A stretch of DNA of 64,000 nucleotides from Gerris lacustris (taxonomy: Eukaryota > Arthropoda > Insecta > Hemiptera > Gerridae): the NCBI GenBank assembly GCA_951217055.1, contig OX578279.1, forward strand, positions 75,186,131 to 75,250,130, read 5' to 3'. Shown here piece by piece: positions 43,287-55,330 of the stretch. Numbering within the stretch: the stretch's first letter is position 1; each line of letters opens with the position of its first letter. The notes below the pieces were generated by a model, which saw only the letters and a program-made list of their open reading frames with translations, ran no database searches and was not told the origin of the DNA. A program made the translations under genes and the position numbers.

Positions 43287-43440
43287 CAGTGTTTCCCAAA
43301 CTTTTTCAGCCGCGGCACACTATAAATAAATAGCAAATAGCCTTGGCACACATATTACTTTATGTAGGGCCACCGACAGCCATCCGTGGCCCCATGTCTA
43401 TAGGTCTATTGAATATAGAATATAGACTCTTTCACCGGGG
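43287..43440 (+). mobile_element. hAT terminal fragment
   Basis: 'CAGTGTTTCCCAAACTTTTT' with 'cagccgcggcacac' is the 5' terminus style of hAT elements (Charlie-like). The matching 3' end (ggaaacactg) was not found downstream, so the element is truncated or scrambled. Confidence 0.7.
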
Positions 43441-44529
43441 AGTCTTTTAAAAACTAAATACAGCAACACTCCCTCTCTCCCCCCCCCCCCCCCCCCCGCC
43501 CTATTCCAACTTACCACTTCTGAATACTATCTTAAGAACCAAATTGAACGATCCAAATGCAACAAAACTTAATTTCCTAGATTAACGTAAGTGATTTTGA
43601 GTCATGAAATTACAGAAAAGCCACATGTAGTAGAAAATCAGCTCTCCGACTACTTTTAGTTTTTTGACATTTTCATGTTTAGGCTGTGCAGCATAACTCA
43701 AAAAGCGTTACTAAAAAACGTTACCCGGTGTATCAAGGAGTTAGAAAGTTATAGGAGGTGTGCACAGTCTGTCTCCAGCTGTTGGGCCTCCCTCCACCGC
43801 ACGTCATAGGACCAAGAAAGTCGAAAAGATTTACGTGTGACAGGGAGTTAGGAAAGTACAGGAGGTTGCCATCAACTCTCAGCCCTCTCGGCCTACCTAG
43901 TATGAAGGCATATTAACAATTCGTAAAAGGCGGGCCGGCGCCTTCTAACGATATAATAAGAATAAAAATGATCTTCCATCTAATTACTTGAATAAATTAC
44001 CGATTTTATGTCGCTAGTTTACGCAGAGCGATAACATGAAAATGTCTCACTGTCTTGCGGACTCGTATGCGAGAAGTATTGCGTGTATTTATGCTTAGGT
44101 ATAAGTAAATTTAAAAAATAGGAGTGTTCTGAACGCATGAAATGATGCTCTTCAAATTCAGTTATTTGACATTTTTCATTTGGAATAACCATTCTTGAGT
44201 TACAGGCGTATAAAACTGAGAAAACACTTTTCGACAAAATGGTAAAATCGGCCTATGTTTGACTGCTAATTCTGACCAAACCTGTGTACTAAATTTAATG
44301 TTTAAAAACGCATTCGACAAAGAATTTAATATCCTTTAATTTTGGTTATAACAGAATTTTCTGTTCTATTAAGAATACACAAGAACACCCTTAAGATGTT
44401 ATAACCAAAAACTGAAAAAAAGTTTAGTTTAGAAGCCGTAGCAAACTTATATTACTCTTATTTGGGAGGCCCTGAGTGGATTAAAACTATATCCAGCTTT
44501 GTCTGAATTAATCGGAGGCACGTCTTTTT
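43441..44529. other. Mostly unassigned; C18 run and one inverted repeat
   Basis: A C homopolymer lies at 43481-43498. 'tttggttataac' (44342) and 'gttataaccaaa' (44399) are inverted around ~50 bp. A 72-codon minus frame (44019-44237) has no domain that I recognise. Confidence 0.4.
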
Positions 44530-45240
44530 AGGGTCCGTAGGCAAAACCAAGGACCCTTATATTTTCCTGCGTGTGTCTGTCCGTCCGTCCTCTCGCGTGC
44601 TCTCACGGCTACACTTGTCGTCCGATCACTTTGAAATTTGGCATGTATGTGTCTTGTACCTACCCACATATTTTAAAAGTATAGCGACTTAAAAAAAATA
44701 GGGTAAAAAAACTTAAGGGTTAAAAATTTTACATTTTTTTTTAACACCGTGAGGGGTATCATTTAAAAGGGTACGTCGAGCTGAATACAAAAATATATAA
44801 TTCTTTGGTTATAACTTTGATAGGGCGAGCGCAGGCGAGTTTGAAGCGGGTGTGAAACGTGTCCCCCCCCCCCCCTCTATCTCGCTTATGTGAAGTGCAA
44901 AAAATCTGAAAAAATTCCTGAACATTCTTCGACCAAAAGTAAAGATACCACTTTTTGGAAATTTCGAAAAAAATATTATTTTATTTTTTATTGACAAAAT
45001 ACGCTTTTTTATAATTATGGTCTATTTGATGTATTTATATGGTTGTAGTCCGGTTCAGTGGCAAAAAATACTTTATTGGAAATGTGTGTATGTGTTTTGA
45101 GAATATCAGACCCATATAGGATAGTTCAAAGTAAGCTTTTTAGCATTTTAACAAACACCATCAATAGGGTACTACTTAAAATATACAGGGTGGCCTACGG
45201 ACCCTCGCTGTGTGCTGACTAGCACACACTTGACCTGTTT
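44530..45240 (+). mobile_element. Family E element (full length)
   Basis: Left end 'agggtccgtaggcaaaacc', inner right 'ggcctacggaccct', terminal hairpin 'gtgtgctgactagcacacac', 'ttgacctgttt'. This is the best-kept copy. A C12 run at 44864 marks the place where other copies also have homopolymers. Confidence 0.9.
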
Positions 45241-46053
45241 ATTTTTGTCTAATTTTACTGGCCTACAGTATTAAGTATACTTAATTTAATTTAGAAAACC
45301 ATTTGGAAGATATAACGTCATATGATATAGTTGTAACTTAGTGATAATACTTAAAGCTCGTCGTTTTAACTTTAATGTTATCAACTTTTAACTCGTTATC
45401 AATAGACTGTAAGAGTAGGGAGGTTGATAAAGGGGCTGGGTCAGTGGGTTAGAAAACCTCCCCTGTGTCCACTCGGTTTATTGGCTTGAAGGGGGGCCCG
45501 ACTCCCCTGAAATATTGCCTTCTGGGCCCCCTAAATCTCGGACATCCCTCGGGGCTTCTACCAGGCTACAGCACCGTCCCCCTCGACTGCAGTGATTAAG
45601 ATTAAAACTTGCATATGTGCTTTTATAAAACTGATAAATGATAATGGTTAAAATAATTTAATTAGTATTAATAGGGTGGGGTCGGACCCAGACATGCAGA
45701 AAGGATTTTAAAGAGGAATATTTACAATGTTTAAATGTTCAAATTAATTTATTAATACAAACAAGGGTTAATCCTCGTTAAAAACAATTTAACCTTAAAT
45801 AATACATCCAAAATAGAAATGATTAAATAATACGTTTTATGAAATAAAAATATAAACATTTTTATTTTATATTAAGTAATATTCAGGGTAACCGGCGATA
45901 AAACGTCATAACGAATCTGGTGGTATATAGGTCAAATGGGACAAATAATATAGAGAAAGCACTTGCCCATTCTCAATAGCTTCTTTCTATATACATATAT
46001 ATATATATGTTATTTCTATATGTTCTTTAACTTCTTTATATATATATATATAT
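45241..46053. other. Unassigned; includes a GC-rich block
   Basis: 45415-45600 is clearly richer in G and C than its surroundings (for example 'ggggggcccgactcccctg') and may be a transposon scrap. The stretch ends in short AT arrays (45990-46050). Confidence 0.4.
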
Positions 46054-46844
46054 GTTACAGCCAAAGTAATAAATTGGTCATTATGAATAATAGCTAGATA
46101 TTATATATAATGGCTAAAATGACTAGAGAATGTGATTAATTAATCACTTTGTCTAGTCATTATTCATAATAGCTGGGACAATATAGTTAAAGTAATAATT
46201 CCTTTAAAAAAGTAATCACTTTATCCAGATATTATGAAAAATGTTGAAGTTCAAGGTGGTTAAAGTGATATATGAGTGGGAGATGTCACCCCCCTACCTA
46301 GACTTAATGTTTAACATAGAATGTGAACCACACTAAACTTCTGTTTGACTATTAAAGATTTGTGACTTCGTATCTTTAACAAATATTGATTGATTTAGTT
46401 AATTTTGTGTAAGTTGTGTAGAAGTTCGTTATAGTGAAAAACTAAATACCCTTATTGAGAATAAAGGACCAGTTGCTTACAAGAGTTCATTATGAATTAT
46501 TAATATTGAAAGTGAACCACGCCTAGAATAAGACTGCTAAGAAATACCTGAATATGAAAGGTCTAAAAAATAAATAAAAAATCATATCTGCTGAACTAGT
46601 TTCACTTTATTTCAATCTCTGTGAAAATTGCCATAAAAAAAAGAATTTACCAAAAAATTGGACTAGTTGTAAGACCTATTTTAGCTAACGAACTTAATTC
46701 GAAGTGGCAAAATGATTTAATTGATATGCAATCACAGACCAACTTACAAAATTTGTACAGCTGCGACCTTTATAAACCAAAACTGCTGAAGAAGTAGCAT
46801 ATCACTATGCTGAAATATTTACAATTTTATTACTTTTTCAAATT

Positions 46845-47220
46845 CATTATTATACATAATAGCTAGGCAAAGTGATTAATACAGTCTTATATTATCACAT
46901 TCTCTGCCTTGAGTCAGATATTATGCATAATGACTAGATAAAGTGATTAATTTAGCTTTATTAATCACTTTGACCAAATTCAATAGTTATTATAGATAAT
47001 GGCTGGCAATTATTCATAATAACCACATTAATTACTTTGGCTGTAACATATATATTATGTTACAGCCAAAGTAATTAATGTCACTCAATTAATTAATCAC
47101 TTTATCTAGTCATTATGCATAAACTCTGACCAAAGTCAGAGAATGTGATAATACAACACTGTATTAATCACCTTGCCTAGCTGTTATGCATAATAACGGC
47201 TGGAAATTGAAAAAATAATA
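46845..47220. repeat. Inner palindrome made of the same terminal motifs
   Basis: Two facing copies of the element end meet at 'ggctgtaac atatatatt atgttacagcc' near 47040-47072. This looks like a short foldback derivative of the same family inserted in, or generated within, the larger element. Confidence 0.75.
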
Positions 47221-48287
47221 AAATGTAATACATGTTTATGATAAGTATAATATATTATAAATAAAAAAGTTGTACCTACATAAAAAAAAGTTATTAAAAA
47301 AATAGTTTTACATAAAATAAGTTATTCATACATCAAACGTTATTCACCAAAAAATATTTTGAAAAATGGGTTAAGTGTGAAAAATAATAAAACAACGGTA
47401 AAAATCACGAGTCTATATCTGCTATCTATTTATTTTTGTAAGACTTTTGTGGCATTTGGAATTGCACAAGGGACCGGATTTTTTATACTCACAACGATTG
47501 GAAATACAATCTGTTATGTAAAAGAATATCGGTGATTTAAGCAGTTTAAAACAAATCTAAATTTCTGCTTAAGCCGGGTAATCTTAAAAATCTAAAAAGA
47601 ATCGTAGGTTCAATATCATAAATAAAACCATTTAAAGTCAAAACCTAAACAAATAAAATTTATTTAAATGTACTTTAAATAATAAAAAAAACAACCAAAG
47701 ACTGTATTAATAATAAAAATCAGTATAACAGAAAATCCCTCGATTTACAGAAATCTTAAAGAAATTAAATTCAATGCTGGAAAAAACAAATTAAAATGGC
47801 TCTATAAATTAAATAATAAAGAGTAATTAATAATAATAATCAATAATATTGCAGATAAATGATTGTACTAATAACTAAAAGAACTAAAATTCTAGTATAA
47901 TTAATAGTACTCAGTAGTATTAATGAAAAAAGTAGCATTAACTAATTTGGATAAATAGAATTTACTGTTAATAAAAAAAGATTTAATTACTTGATTATTA
48001 ATTTATAAAAAAAAAATGTTATTGTATAATAATTAAACAAATATATTAATGATTTAATTATATAAAATCTGATTAATAATTTAAAGATTTAAAAAGAAAA
48101 ATTTACCTTTTATAAAGAAATACCTTGACTTGAACAAAAAATAATATCGGTAGGTGGCTAGAAGGTGAATAGGTGAATCATGATTAATAGATGACCCAGA
48201 AGATATGTGCAGATTTCATAAAAGACGTAATGTGACGATTCCTTCACGTAGGCATACGTCGACCGGCGTAACAACGGGAACTTACTG

Positions 48288-48617
48288 TCAAGTAAACCCG
48301 ATTAAAACACGGCCGACAGTGGCTCGGTAATAACGGTGTTGAAAGAAAAGAAATGGCACGATGAAATTAATGTCTATTGATTCATGGATCACAACACCAT
48401 TACACGAAGAAAACACAAAACAGGTACTCGTACCTGAACCATCAAAAAACGTGATGGGAGACGGGAGAGTGTCGATGAGCAAGGGCTCGTACGTAACGTT
48501 AGGACGGATCTCTGCAGACTGAAGGCTCGTTCTAGCAGCGCTGGAATCTGGGGAAAATAAACTGCACGGCGGGCATCGAAGTTCACTGAGATAAACACCT
48601 TCTGAACTAGCCACCAC
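48288..48617 (-). CDS. Open frame of 109 codons in a GC-richer island, product unknown
   Basis: An ATG at 48617 opens 109 codons ending TGA at 48288-48290. Base composition rises sharply above the AT-rich surroundings, and the frame is one of the longest non-repetitive ones in the window. The sequence (e.g. 'LSELRCPPCSLFSPDSSAAR') matches no family I know. A GT-AG-like donor (GGTTCAG|GTACGA near 48430 on minus) lies in the frame, so an exon or untranslated leader is possible. It may be captured host DNA or the first exon of a lost transposase. A second overlapping minus frame (48389-48619) competes. Confidence 0.3.
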   Translation of the reverse strand: MVASSEGVYLSELRCPPCSLFSPDSSAARTSLQSAEIRPNVTYEPLLIDTLPSPITFFDGSGTSTCFVFSSCNGVVIHESIDINFIVPFLFFQHRYYRATVGRVLIGFT

Positions 48618-49129
48618 ACTACCGGTATATAAAATTAAAATATAAACATAATAAAATCAAACAAAATAATATGCAATTTTTACTTAAGCCTAAACACAAT
48701 CGCTGTGACAATTGCACTGATAAAATCCCTGGCCTTCTAAGTGTGATTCCTGCCTTGCACACAAAATTAACTAAATCATTCAAAAGACGTTAAAGATCTG
48801 AAGTAACAAAAATTTAATAGTCAAACAGAAGTTTAGTGTGGTTTAAAGTCTGTGATTTACACATTATGTCTAGGTAGAGGGTGACATCTCCCACTCTTAT
48901 ATCACTTTACTGCACTTTAAAGTAAAACATTTTTCATAATATCTGGATAAAGTGATTAATTTTTAATAGGAATAATTACTTTAACCATATTGTCTCAGCT
49001 ATTATGAATAATGACCTGACAAAGTGATTAATTAATCACTTTGTAGTCAATTTAGTCATTATGTATAATATCTGGCCATTATTCATAATGACCAATTTAT
49101 TACTTTGGCTTTAACATATATATTTATAT

Positions 49130-49584
49130 AAATATGTATGATAATATATTTATACTGTATGGATGGTCATGGTTCGAGCTTAGTTTGAATTAATAAACTA
49201 GTTAAAGGTTAGGGAAGCGTCGCTATAAGGCTGGCAGCTTAGTAAATATTCGCATAATCTGGCGTCTTGTTTGGTAGTAGTAGTTGGGTACAGGGCTCTA
49301 GTGGAGAGTAAAAGTTTTAAGCTTTCATCCCACTCAGACCACGAGTTGAAGAATCTGAAAATACCATTATCCCTTATTTGTCAGTCACTGTTTGAGAGGT
49401 TTTAGGGAGGTTTTCTCTGTCTTCTTGCTCTCCCCAATCGTTTCCTATTAATTCCAATCTACCATAAACTCTATAGCTATTCCTGTCTTTTCTTGCGAAT
49501 GTAAGAAGTCTTTTAGTGCTCTTTATTATTTGAATATTTTAAGTTAATAGATTTATTAAAAGTTATTTATGCACCTAGGGAGTA
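49130..49584. other. Unassigned stretch
   Basis: No feature seen. Confidence 0.45.
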
Positions 49585-50168
49585 AAGTAAGCCATTATTC
49601 CCTGAGCGAAAAAAGTTGGTTCTTGAGGCGAAGCCAAAGGAACCATGGTCCCTAAATCCCGAGGCGCAGCCGAGGGAGATAATTATCGCGAGGGGAATAA
49701 TGACACTTTACTCAAGAGGTACATACAATATTTTATCCCCAGTAGGAAGAAAATACACATTTTCGTCCATACCACAGTTTTTATTTATTATTTTAATAAA
49801 TAACAATAATTATTAGCATTTTTAATAGCAGATATAAGAGATTCAATATTAAAAACAAATAAGAATTGGAATTAAACTCAAATAGAAGGATATTTAGATG
49901 CAGGTTATAATGTTGTAAACAAAGATAAACATGGTCAAAAAAGCGCAGTGCCGCCAACCTGATTTCAACAACTTCATTACATTAGCCATACATTTTCTAC
50001 TATTTATAAAATAATTAAGTTGCAATCTTTACTTTTTTGCCCTACTTTACTTTTTCGCCGTACTTTTATTTTTTCTCCCTACTTTTTGAGTTAGGGATGA
50101 AAAGACCTGTTTTAGTCCCTCTAAACTAATTCAAAATCATAACTTTTTTCTCAACTGGAGATAAATTA
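49585..50168 (+). repeat. Family N repeat, copy 2
   Basis: The same order as 25488-26165: 'gtaagccattattccctgag', two GAGGCG(A/C)AGCC hairpins (49620-49680), 'aaaatacacattttcgtcca' and the T-rich tandem part. Two of the four hairpins of copy 1 are missing. Confidence 0.8.
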
Positions 50169-50215
50169 GTCTTTATCAGCTTATTTTTAGAACCGAACCA
50201 CAGTTATAGATGTTA

Positions 50216-50275
50216 CTAGCTGAATACCCGTGCTTCGCCACGGAGTGTTATTTTAATTTGATAAGTTTTAGTTTA
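50216..50275 (-). mobile_element. Helitron 3' terminus
   Basis: Reading minus: 'cgtggcgaagcacggg' hairpin, 'tattcagCTAG', then host T. It is the same terminus type as the Helitron at 21442-22487. The body is cut off by family T. Confidence 0.8.
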
Positions 50276-50640
50276 AATCAAATTATAATTATTATTAAAA
50301 AAGGGAGATAGAAAGAGAAAAATATAATCCGAAGGCGGGACTCGAACCAAGGGCCTCTATTTTTCCAGTATAGTGCTCTTGCCAACTAAGCTACACTGAA
50401 GAATAATTTCCTCTGCCAATAACGATACCTAATCCCGAATTAAGCTTTTAATTTTCCACAAGTATAGGAGTCAACATTTACGACAATAGAAGTAGACCGA
50501 GAATTATCGCTTATAATTTTAAAGTACTCACTTGGTACCTGTACCTTGTACAATTAATTAGAAATTCATTTATTAAGTTTTTGGTAGTAAGTTTAAATTT
50601 TAGTTTAAATCAAATTATGATTATCATAATAATTATCAAT
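50271..50640 (-). mobile_element. Family T element, copy 4
   Basis: It begins 'tttaaatcaaattataatta' and ends with a similar segment near 50615, so the direct-repeat spacing is kept. A minus-strand tRNA-like sequence (50329-50401) again has loop CTGGAAA. The inverted arm is eroded. Confidence 0.75.
50329..50401 (-). tRNA. tRNA-like sequence inside family T
   Basis: Same cloverleaf as 15791-15864, with a good B box (GGTTCGAGTCC) but a weaker acceptor stem. The anticodon-loop position again reads GGA. Confidence 0.55.
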
Positions 50641-50649
50641 TATTACTAG

Positions 50650-51520
50650 GAAACTAGATTTTCCCAAAAACCTACTTACGTTGCATCGTTATATATTCAT
50701 AATTAAACTGACTAGAATTTTTAGAACCCCTAAATTTGGAGCTAAAATTAATTTCTTGATTTCACCTCGGAGTGTTCGCAGTGGATATGCTAAATTTTAT
50801 CTAAATCATCCCAAAAGTTTAGGCTCCACTCGTTTGCACAGACTACACACTTCAGACAAAAAAAAATTGAAATCACCTTTTTTGGGCTCAGGGGACCTCA
50901 AAACATGTAAATCCATCAGAATCGTAATTCTATACTAAAATTGCTTTATCACAATACTTACCTATTATAAATACTACGTATATTGTGAGAGAGTATACAT
51001 TTGTCGGATAACACTCGTATTAGACTTTCTCGTATACTACATAATTACTTGGTCCAGAGTTTTCCATTTGTTAATTTTTCCTTTTTCTTACATTTAATTA
51101 TCTTTGAATATTTTATAAAAATTTACCATGAAAATAACTTCTTCCCGGCGGGGAATCGAACTCGATCTTTCACCCTTTGCGTCTAAAGCTATTTCTCAAG
51201 AACTAATAGCTTTTTTCCCTGGGAAAAGGACTTACACATGGTTAGATTCGTATTTGGATTACATCAAAATCTTCTGTACACTTTTCAAATAATATTTTTC
51301 TTTACGTTTTATTAGAGATTTTTGGGAAGTTCCCCCAAATTTAGAGCTAAGATTAATTTCTTGATTTGCCTAATTTTACTTATTTTTATTTTAAGCTTTT
51401 TGTGCCTTTACTGACGACAGACAGACATTTTTTAAAAAGCGTCTTTTTGGAAACGCGTAAATCCATCAAAATCAAATTTTCATGTCATCACAATATTTTT
51501 ACTTTATATAATATATACCA
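50650..51520 (-). mobile_element. Family B elements, diverged, minus strand
   Basis: 50690-50960 is an inverted family B 5' half ('ggctcaggggacctcaaaac', 'aaatccatcaga'). 51020-51510 is an inverted more complete B ('ggcggggaatcgaac', 'gttagattcgtatttggatt', a second 'aaatccatcaaaatc'). Divergence is higher than in the other copies. Confidence 0.65.
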
Positions 51521-51835
51521 ACTACGTTGGTCAGAAAAAAAAAATCAGGTTATATTTTTTTAGGGTCCGTAGGCAAAACCAAGGACCCTTATATTTTCCT
51601 GCGTGTGTCTGTCCGTCCGTCCTGTCGCATGCTGTCACGGTACACCCTTCGTCTGATCACTTTGAAATTTGGCATGTATGTGTCTTGTACCTGCCCACAT
51701 ATTTTAAAAATATAGCGACTTAAAAAAAAAATTTTCAAAAAAATTAGGGTAAAAAAACTTAAGGGTTAAAAATTTTACTTTTTTTTCGACACCGTGAGGG
51801 GTATCATATGAAAGGGTACGTCGAGATGATTATAA

Positions 51836-52407
51836 TAGTACATTACGCGTCGAGTGCGGAAAGTAGCATTTTGCATGCGAGTGTGGAGTTTGCACACGAG
51901 CGACAGCGAGGGTTGTAAAACCACACGTGCAATGCAAAATGCCGTTTTCGCACGAGTTGCGTACCGTACTTTATCTACAATTGTTAGATTTAAATAATAA
52001 ATACAGAAAAAATAAACTTGCTGTATGTAAGTTTGTATCTCTCTCTTGATAAAGATGGCATTAATTCATTAGTTGTATTTTTTGCCGAATTAATTATTTC
52101 TGGAGGAGTATTATTCTCCACATTTTCGTCAAAGTCACTTGATTCACTCATTGTTTTTCACTAAAAACTCGATATAAACAGTTACTTTAATAAAAGAACA
52201 CCAAATTAGTTTTGTTAAATGTAAACAAACTCACTAATCGTGCGTAAAGCTGAAGAATTCCTCTTCTTTACCGCACTAGTGCGGTAAAGAAGAGGAATTA
52301 TTCAGATCTATGAGACGCGAATGCGCAATGAATACAAGTACGTAAATAATCACTTTCTACGAATCTAAACAAAGATATAATGTTTATATTTCGTATCAAT
52401 CGTAGAT
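51836..52407 (-). mobile_element. Family X element, copy 2 (complete, minus)
   Basis: It is 572 bp, bordered by the family E empty site. From left: 'gtacattacgcgtcgagtgc', an imperfect hairpin with 'gagcgacagcgagg', the open frame on minus (51990-52151), a perfect palindrome 'tctttaccgcactagtgcgg' and on (52261-52299), then 'tttcgtatcaatcgtagat'. Confidence 0.85.
51990..52151 (-). CDS. 53-codon open frame in family X, copy 2
   Basis: The homologue of 17302-17454: same ATG, a shared 'TPPEIINSA' and 'NTTNELMPSLS', then 'RERYKLTYSKF' and a TAA. Eleven of about fourteen codon differences from copy 1 change the residue, so the frame is preserved more by youth than by selection. The possible Crypton-like assignment is as for copy 1. 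Confidence 0.35.
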   Translation of the reverse strand: MSESSDFDENVENNTPPEIINSAKNTTNELMPSLSRERYKLTYSKFIFSVFII

Positions 52408-53299
52408 AAAAATATATAATTATTTGGTTATAACTTTGATAGGGCGAGCGTAGGCGAGTTTGAAACGTGTCCCCCCCCCCCCCCCCCCTCTATCTCGCTT
52501 ATGTGAAGTGCAAAAAATTTGAAAAAATTCTTGAATATCATCGACCAAAAGTAAAGGTACCACTTTTTGGAAATTTCGAAAAAAATATTATTTTATTTTT
52601 TATTGACAAAATACTTTTTTCTATAATTATGGTCTTTTCGATGTATTTATATGGTAGTAGTCCGGTTCAGTGGCAAAGAAATACTTTATCGGAAGTTTGT
52701 TTATGTGTTTTGAGAATATCAGACCCATAGGATAGTTCAAAGTAAGCTTTTTAGCATTTTAAAAAACACCATCAATAGGGTACTACTTAAACTCTACAGT
52801 GTGGCCTACGGACCCTCGCTGTGTGCTGACTAGCACATACTTGACCTGTTTTTTTTTTTTTTTATTAAAATCGGTTACATTTTATTTATTCACCTAAATT
52901 AAATTTAATCATTGCAGAGTATAGAAAATGAAACTTACAAAACGATTGTGTCTTTATTAGGCAGTGCTTATCTTCATTGTAAAGGGGGTAGTATATAAAC
53001 TTGACTAGTAACTCTAAAATTAACATTTCTTTAATAAATTAGGCATTGGGGTTTTTACTCAGGGATATTTAGGAACGCGGCAGCGTTCCTAAATATACTG
53101 TAGGTCAGTGGCGTACACAGGGGGGGGCCCAAGGGGCCCTGGCCCCCCCCGAAATGATTACATACCTAAGACCCGCCATACACTTAAAACCAAACTAACA
53201 CAGTAATGACAGATGCATTTGAATTGTCTGTAAATATTTTCCAGTAAAAGGAATTAATTAATAATTTTCTTATGGTGTGTATACACTTAATCACCCCAA

Positions 53300-53780
53300 A
53301 TAATCTCGGCCCGGATTTGCCAATAGAATTAATTTCATTCAACACTATACCGGCCCGATTGTCGGCTGGGCCCGGATTTTGCCGATGGAATTAAATTTAT
53401 TAAACACTATATCGGCCCGACCATCGGCTGGGCCCGGATTTTGCCGATGGAATTAAATTTATTAAACACTATACCGGCCCGACTGTCGGCTGGGCCCGGA
53501 TTTTGCCGATGGAATTGAATTTATTAAACACTATACCGGCCCGACTGTCGGCTGGGCCCGGATTTTGGGTGATGGAATTAAATTTATTAAACATTATACC
53601 GGCCCGATTGTCGGCTGGGCCCGGATTTTTGTCGATGAAACTAAAACTATTAAACACTATACCGGCCCGACTATCGGCTGGGCCCGGATTTTTGTCGATG
53701 AAACTAAAACTATTTAACACTATAGCGGCCCGATTTTGGCTGGACCGAGATTTTTGCTGATGGAATTAGATTCATTGAAT
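53300..53780. repeat. Minisatellite, 62/63-bp unit, about seven clear units
   Basis: 'ggctgggcccgga' recurs at 53364, 53426, 53488, 53550, 53613, 53676 and 53738. Each unit holds nested inverted repeats (ccgac/gtcgg and ccggccc/gggcccgg) next to an AT-rich half. Weaker units continue to about 54120. The 83-85-codon frames on both strands are repeat artefacts. Confidence 0.95.
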
Positions 53781-54399
53781 TAAATTAGGATGCATGAAAT
53801 AAATCGGCTCATTTGCCGACTAGGCCTTGATTTTTGCCAGTGGAACTAACAACATTAAACTTGATCGACCCGATTTCTGCTGGGCCCGATTTTTCGCCAA
53901 TTGAATTCAATGATTTTTTTGTGGTTTTAGTCCAGTTCAATAGCATAGGTTGCATTATTGGACAGCTTCAATTCATTACGAATCCTAATGCAATGAATTG
54001 AATTTGGATTCGTAAAAATAGACTGCTCCGATTGACAGCTAGGCCCGGATTTTTTGCTATAGAATTAAGTGCATTGAATTGATTAGGATATGAGTACAAT
54101 GAATCGGCCTGATTGCTAGTAGTGGGAAAACAGAGGCAATATAAATAAATCGGTTTATCATTTTGTGAAAAAACTGATTCACATTACATAGTAATTGTAA
54201 ATTTAAATCTAAAAACTCAAAAAGCGTTCAGAAAACATTTGATGTTAAATGTCCCATGTAATTACCCAGCGAATGAGCGAATGATTTTTTTATTTTGCAA
54301 TAGGTATTTAATTTTTTTAGAGAAGAATTCTCTTCTAGATAAAAAATTGAAATTCGTATGTGCTCCAAATCTACGTTTGCTTTTGCAGTATGGATCACG

Positions 54400-55330
54400 T
54401 TTTGCTTCCGAGCTTACCAAAGGAAACGGAAGATATGTGAGAGTTCTGAAGAACGAACAATTTTTATGTCTCCGATTTCAAAAATTCCAAGAAATCTGTT
54501 CAACATCAGGGTACAGTTTGGGTCCCGTGTCTGCCTGTCCTTCAATTTTTGCTAACCAACATATCTTAAAAGCTATTCGTCCAATTTTATTGAAATTTTG
54601 ATGGTAGGTCATAATTAGCTAGGTTATAACATTGCTGGACCCGTATAAGTTTCAATCTTCTGCACCTATTTATTTCTCTTCCACATTCGCACAGACATAC
54701 ATTTATTTACCCCTATATCTTCAAAAGTACTCATCTGATTTTTATGAAATTTTAATGGTTTGTTTAAAGTAGCCCGCAGATAACCCAAGAATAATTTCAA
54801 CCGTCTGCGCTCTTAAAATATTGCTATATTGATACTTTATTCATGTTAAATTTACTCAATTTTCCCTCCTTTTTTAAATTAGTCAAAATTGGTTTGATTT
54901 TTACATGATTTAAAGTATCAATTTACCAAAATTTAAACAGTGCAGACAGTTAAAATTAATCTGTGAGCTTCTATCAGATAAGTTTTATAAAATCAGATGA
55001 ATATTTTTGAAGATAAGGTGTAAATAAATGTATGTGTGTGCACATGTGAAAGAAATGGTGGCAGGTGGAGAAATGTGGTGGAGGGAAATGGGACCAGAAG
55101 ATTGGACCTTATATAGGACCAACAATGGACTTTTTATATGCTAATTAACTGCCATCTGAATTTCATTAAAATCGAAAGAGTAGTTTTTAAGAATTGTTCG
55201 CAATGATTGAGCGAGAGACAGACTAACAGCCAGAAACGGGATCAAAAAAGTCTGATAACTGGAACAGATTTCTGTCTTGGAATTATTGGAATCGGAGACA
55301 TAATCGTTTTTTAGAACGATCACATCACAT
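54400..55330. mobile_element. Family A subtype II, foldback form, inside the hAT
   Basis: A plus-strand half starts at the hairpin 'tttgcttccgagcttacc'; a minus-strand half ends near 55325 at 'gaacgatcacatcacatag'. They face each other around 54862. (The minus half has lost its hairpin.) Same architecture as 13924-15118. Confidence 0.75.

Larger units (their letters stand above)
46054..49114. mobile_element. Long-TIR DNA element, 3.06 kb, with repeated subterminal motifs
   Basis: Left 46054-46415 and right 48757-49114 are inverted repeats of ~360 bp ('gttacagccaaagtaataaa' against its inverse, 'gtgggagatgtcaccc', 'ccacactaaacttctgtttg'). The motif 'aaagtgattaat' and its inverse, along with 'cattatgcataat'-type text, occur about ten times, both in the TIRs and in an inner palindrome (46845-47220) centred near 47055. 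The core 47230-48180 is AT-rich with no transposase; 48180-48620 is GC-richer. Confidence 0.85.
51562..52850 (+). mobile_element. Family E element split by family X
   Basis: Family E runs 51562-51835 and 52408-52850. The split lies in 'gatgatta...aaaaatata', where the other E copies read straight through. It ends in the usual 'tgctgactagcacatacttg' and a T run. Confidence 0.88.

Noticed and set aside
44019..44237. 72-codon minus open frame
   Set aside because: No domain, no second copy and no promoter or splice context; this length is expected by chance.
53469..53760. Repeated-motif proteins on both strands
   Set aside because: They arise from the 62/63-bp minisatellite; unit length is not always a multiple of three, and both strands are open.
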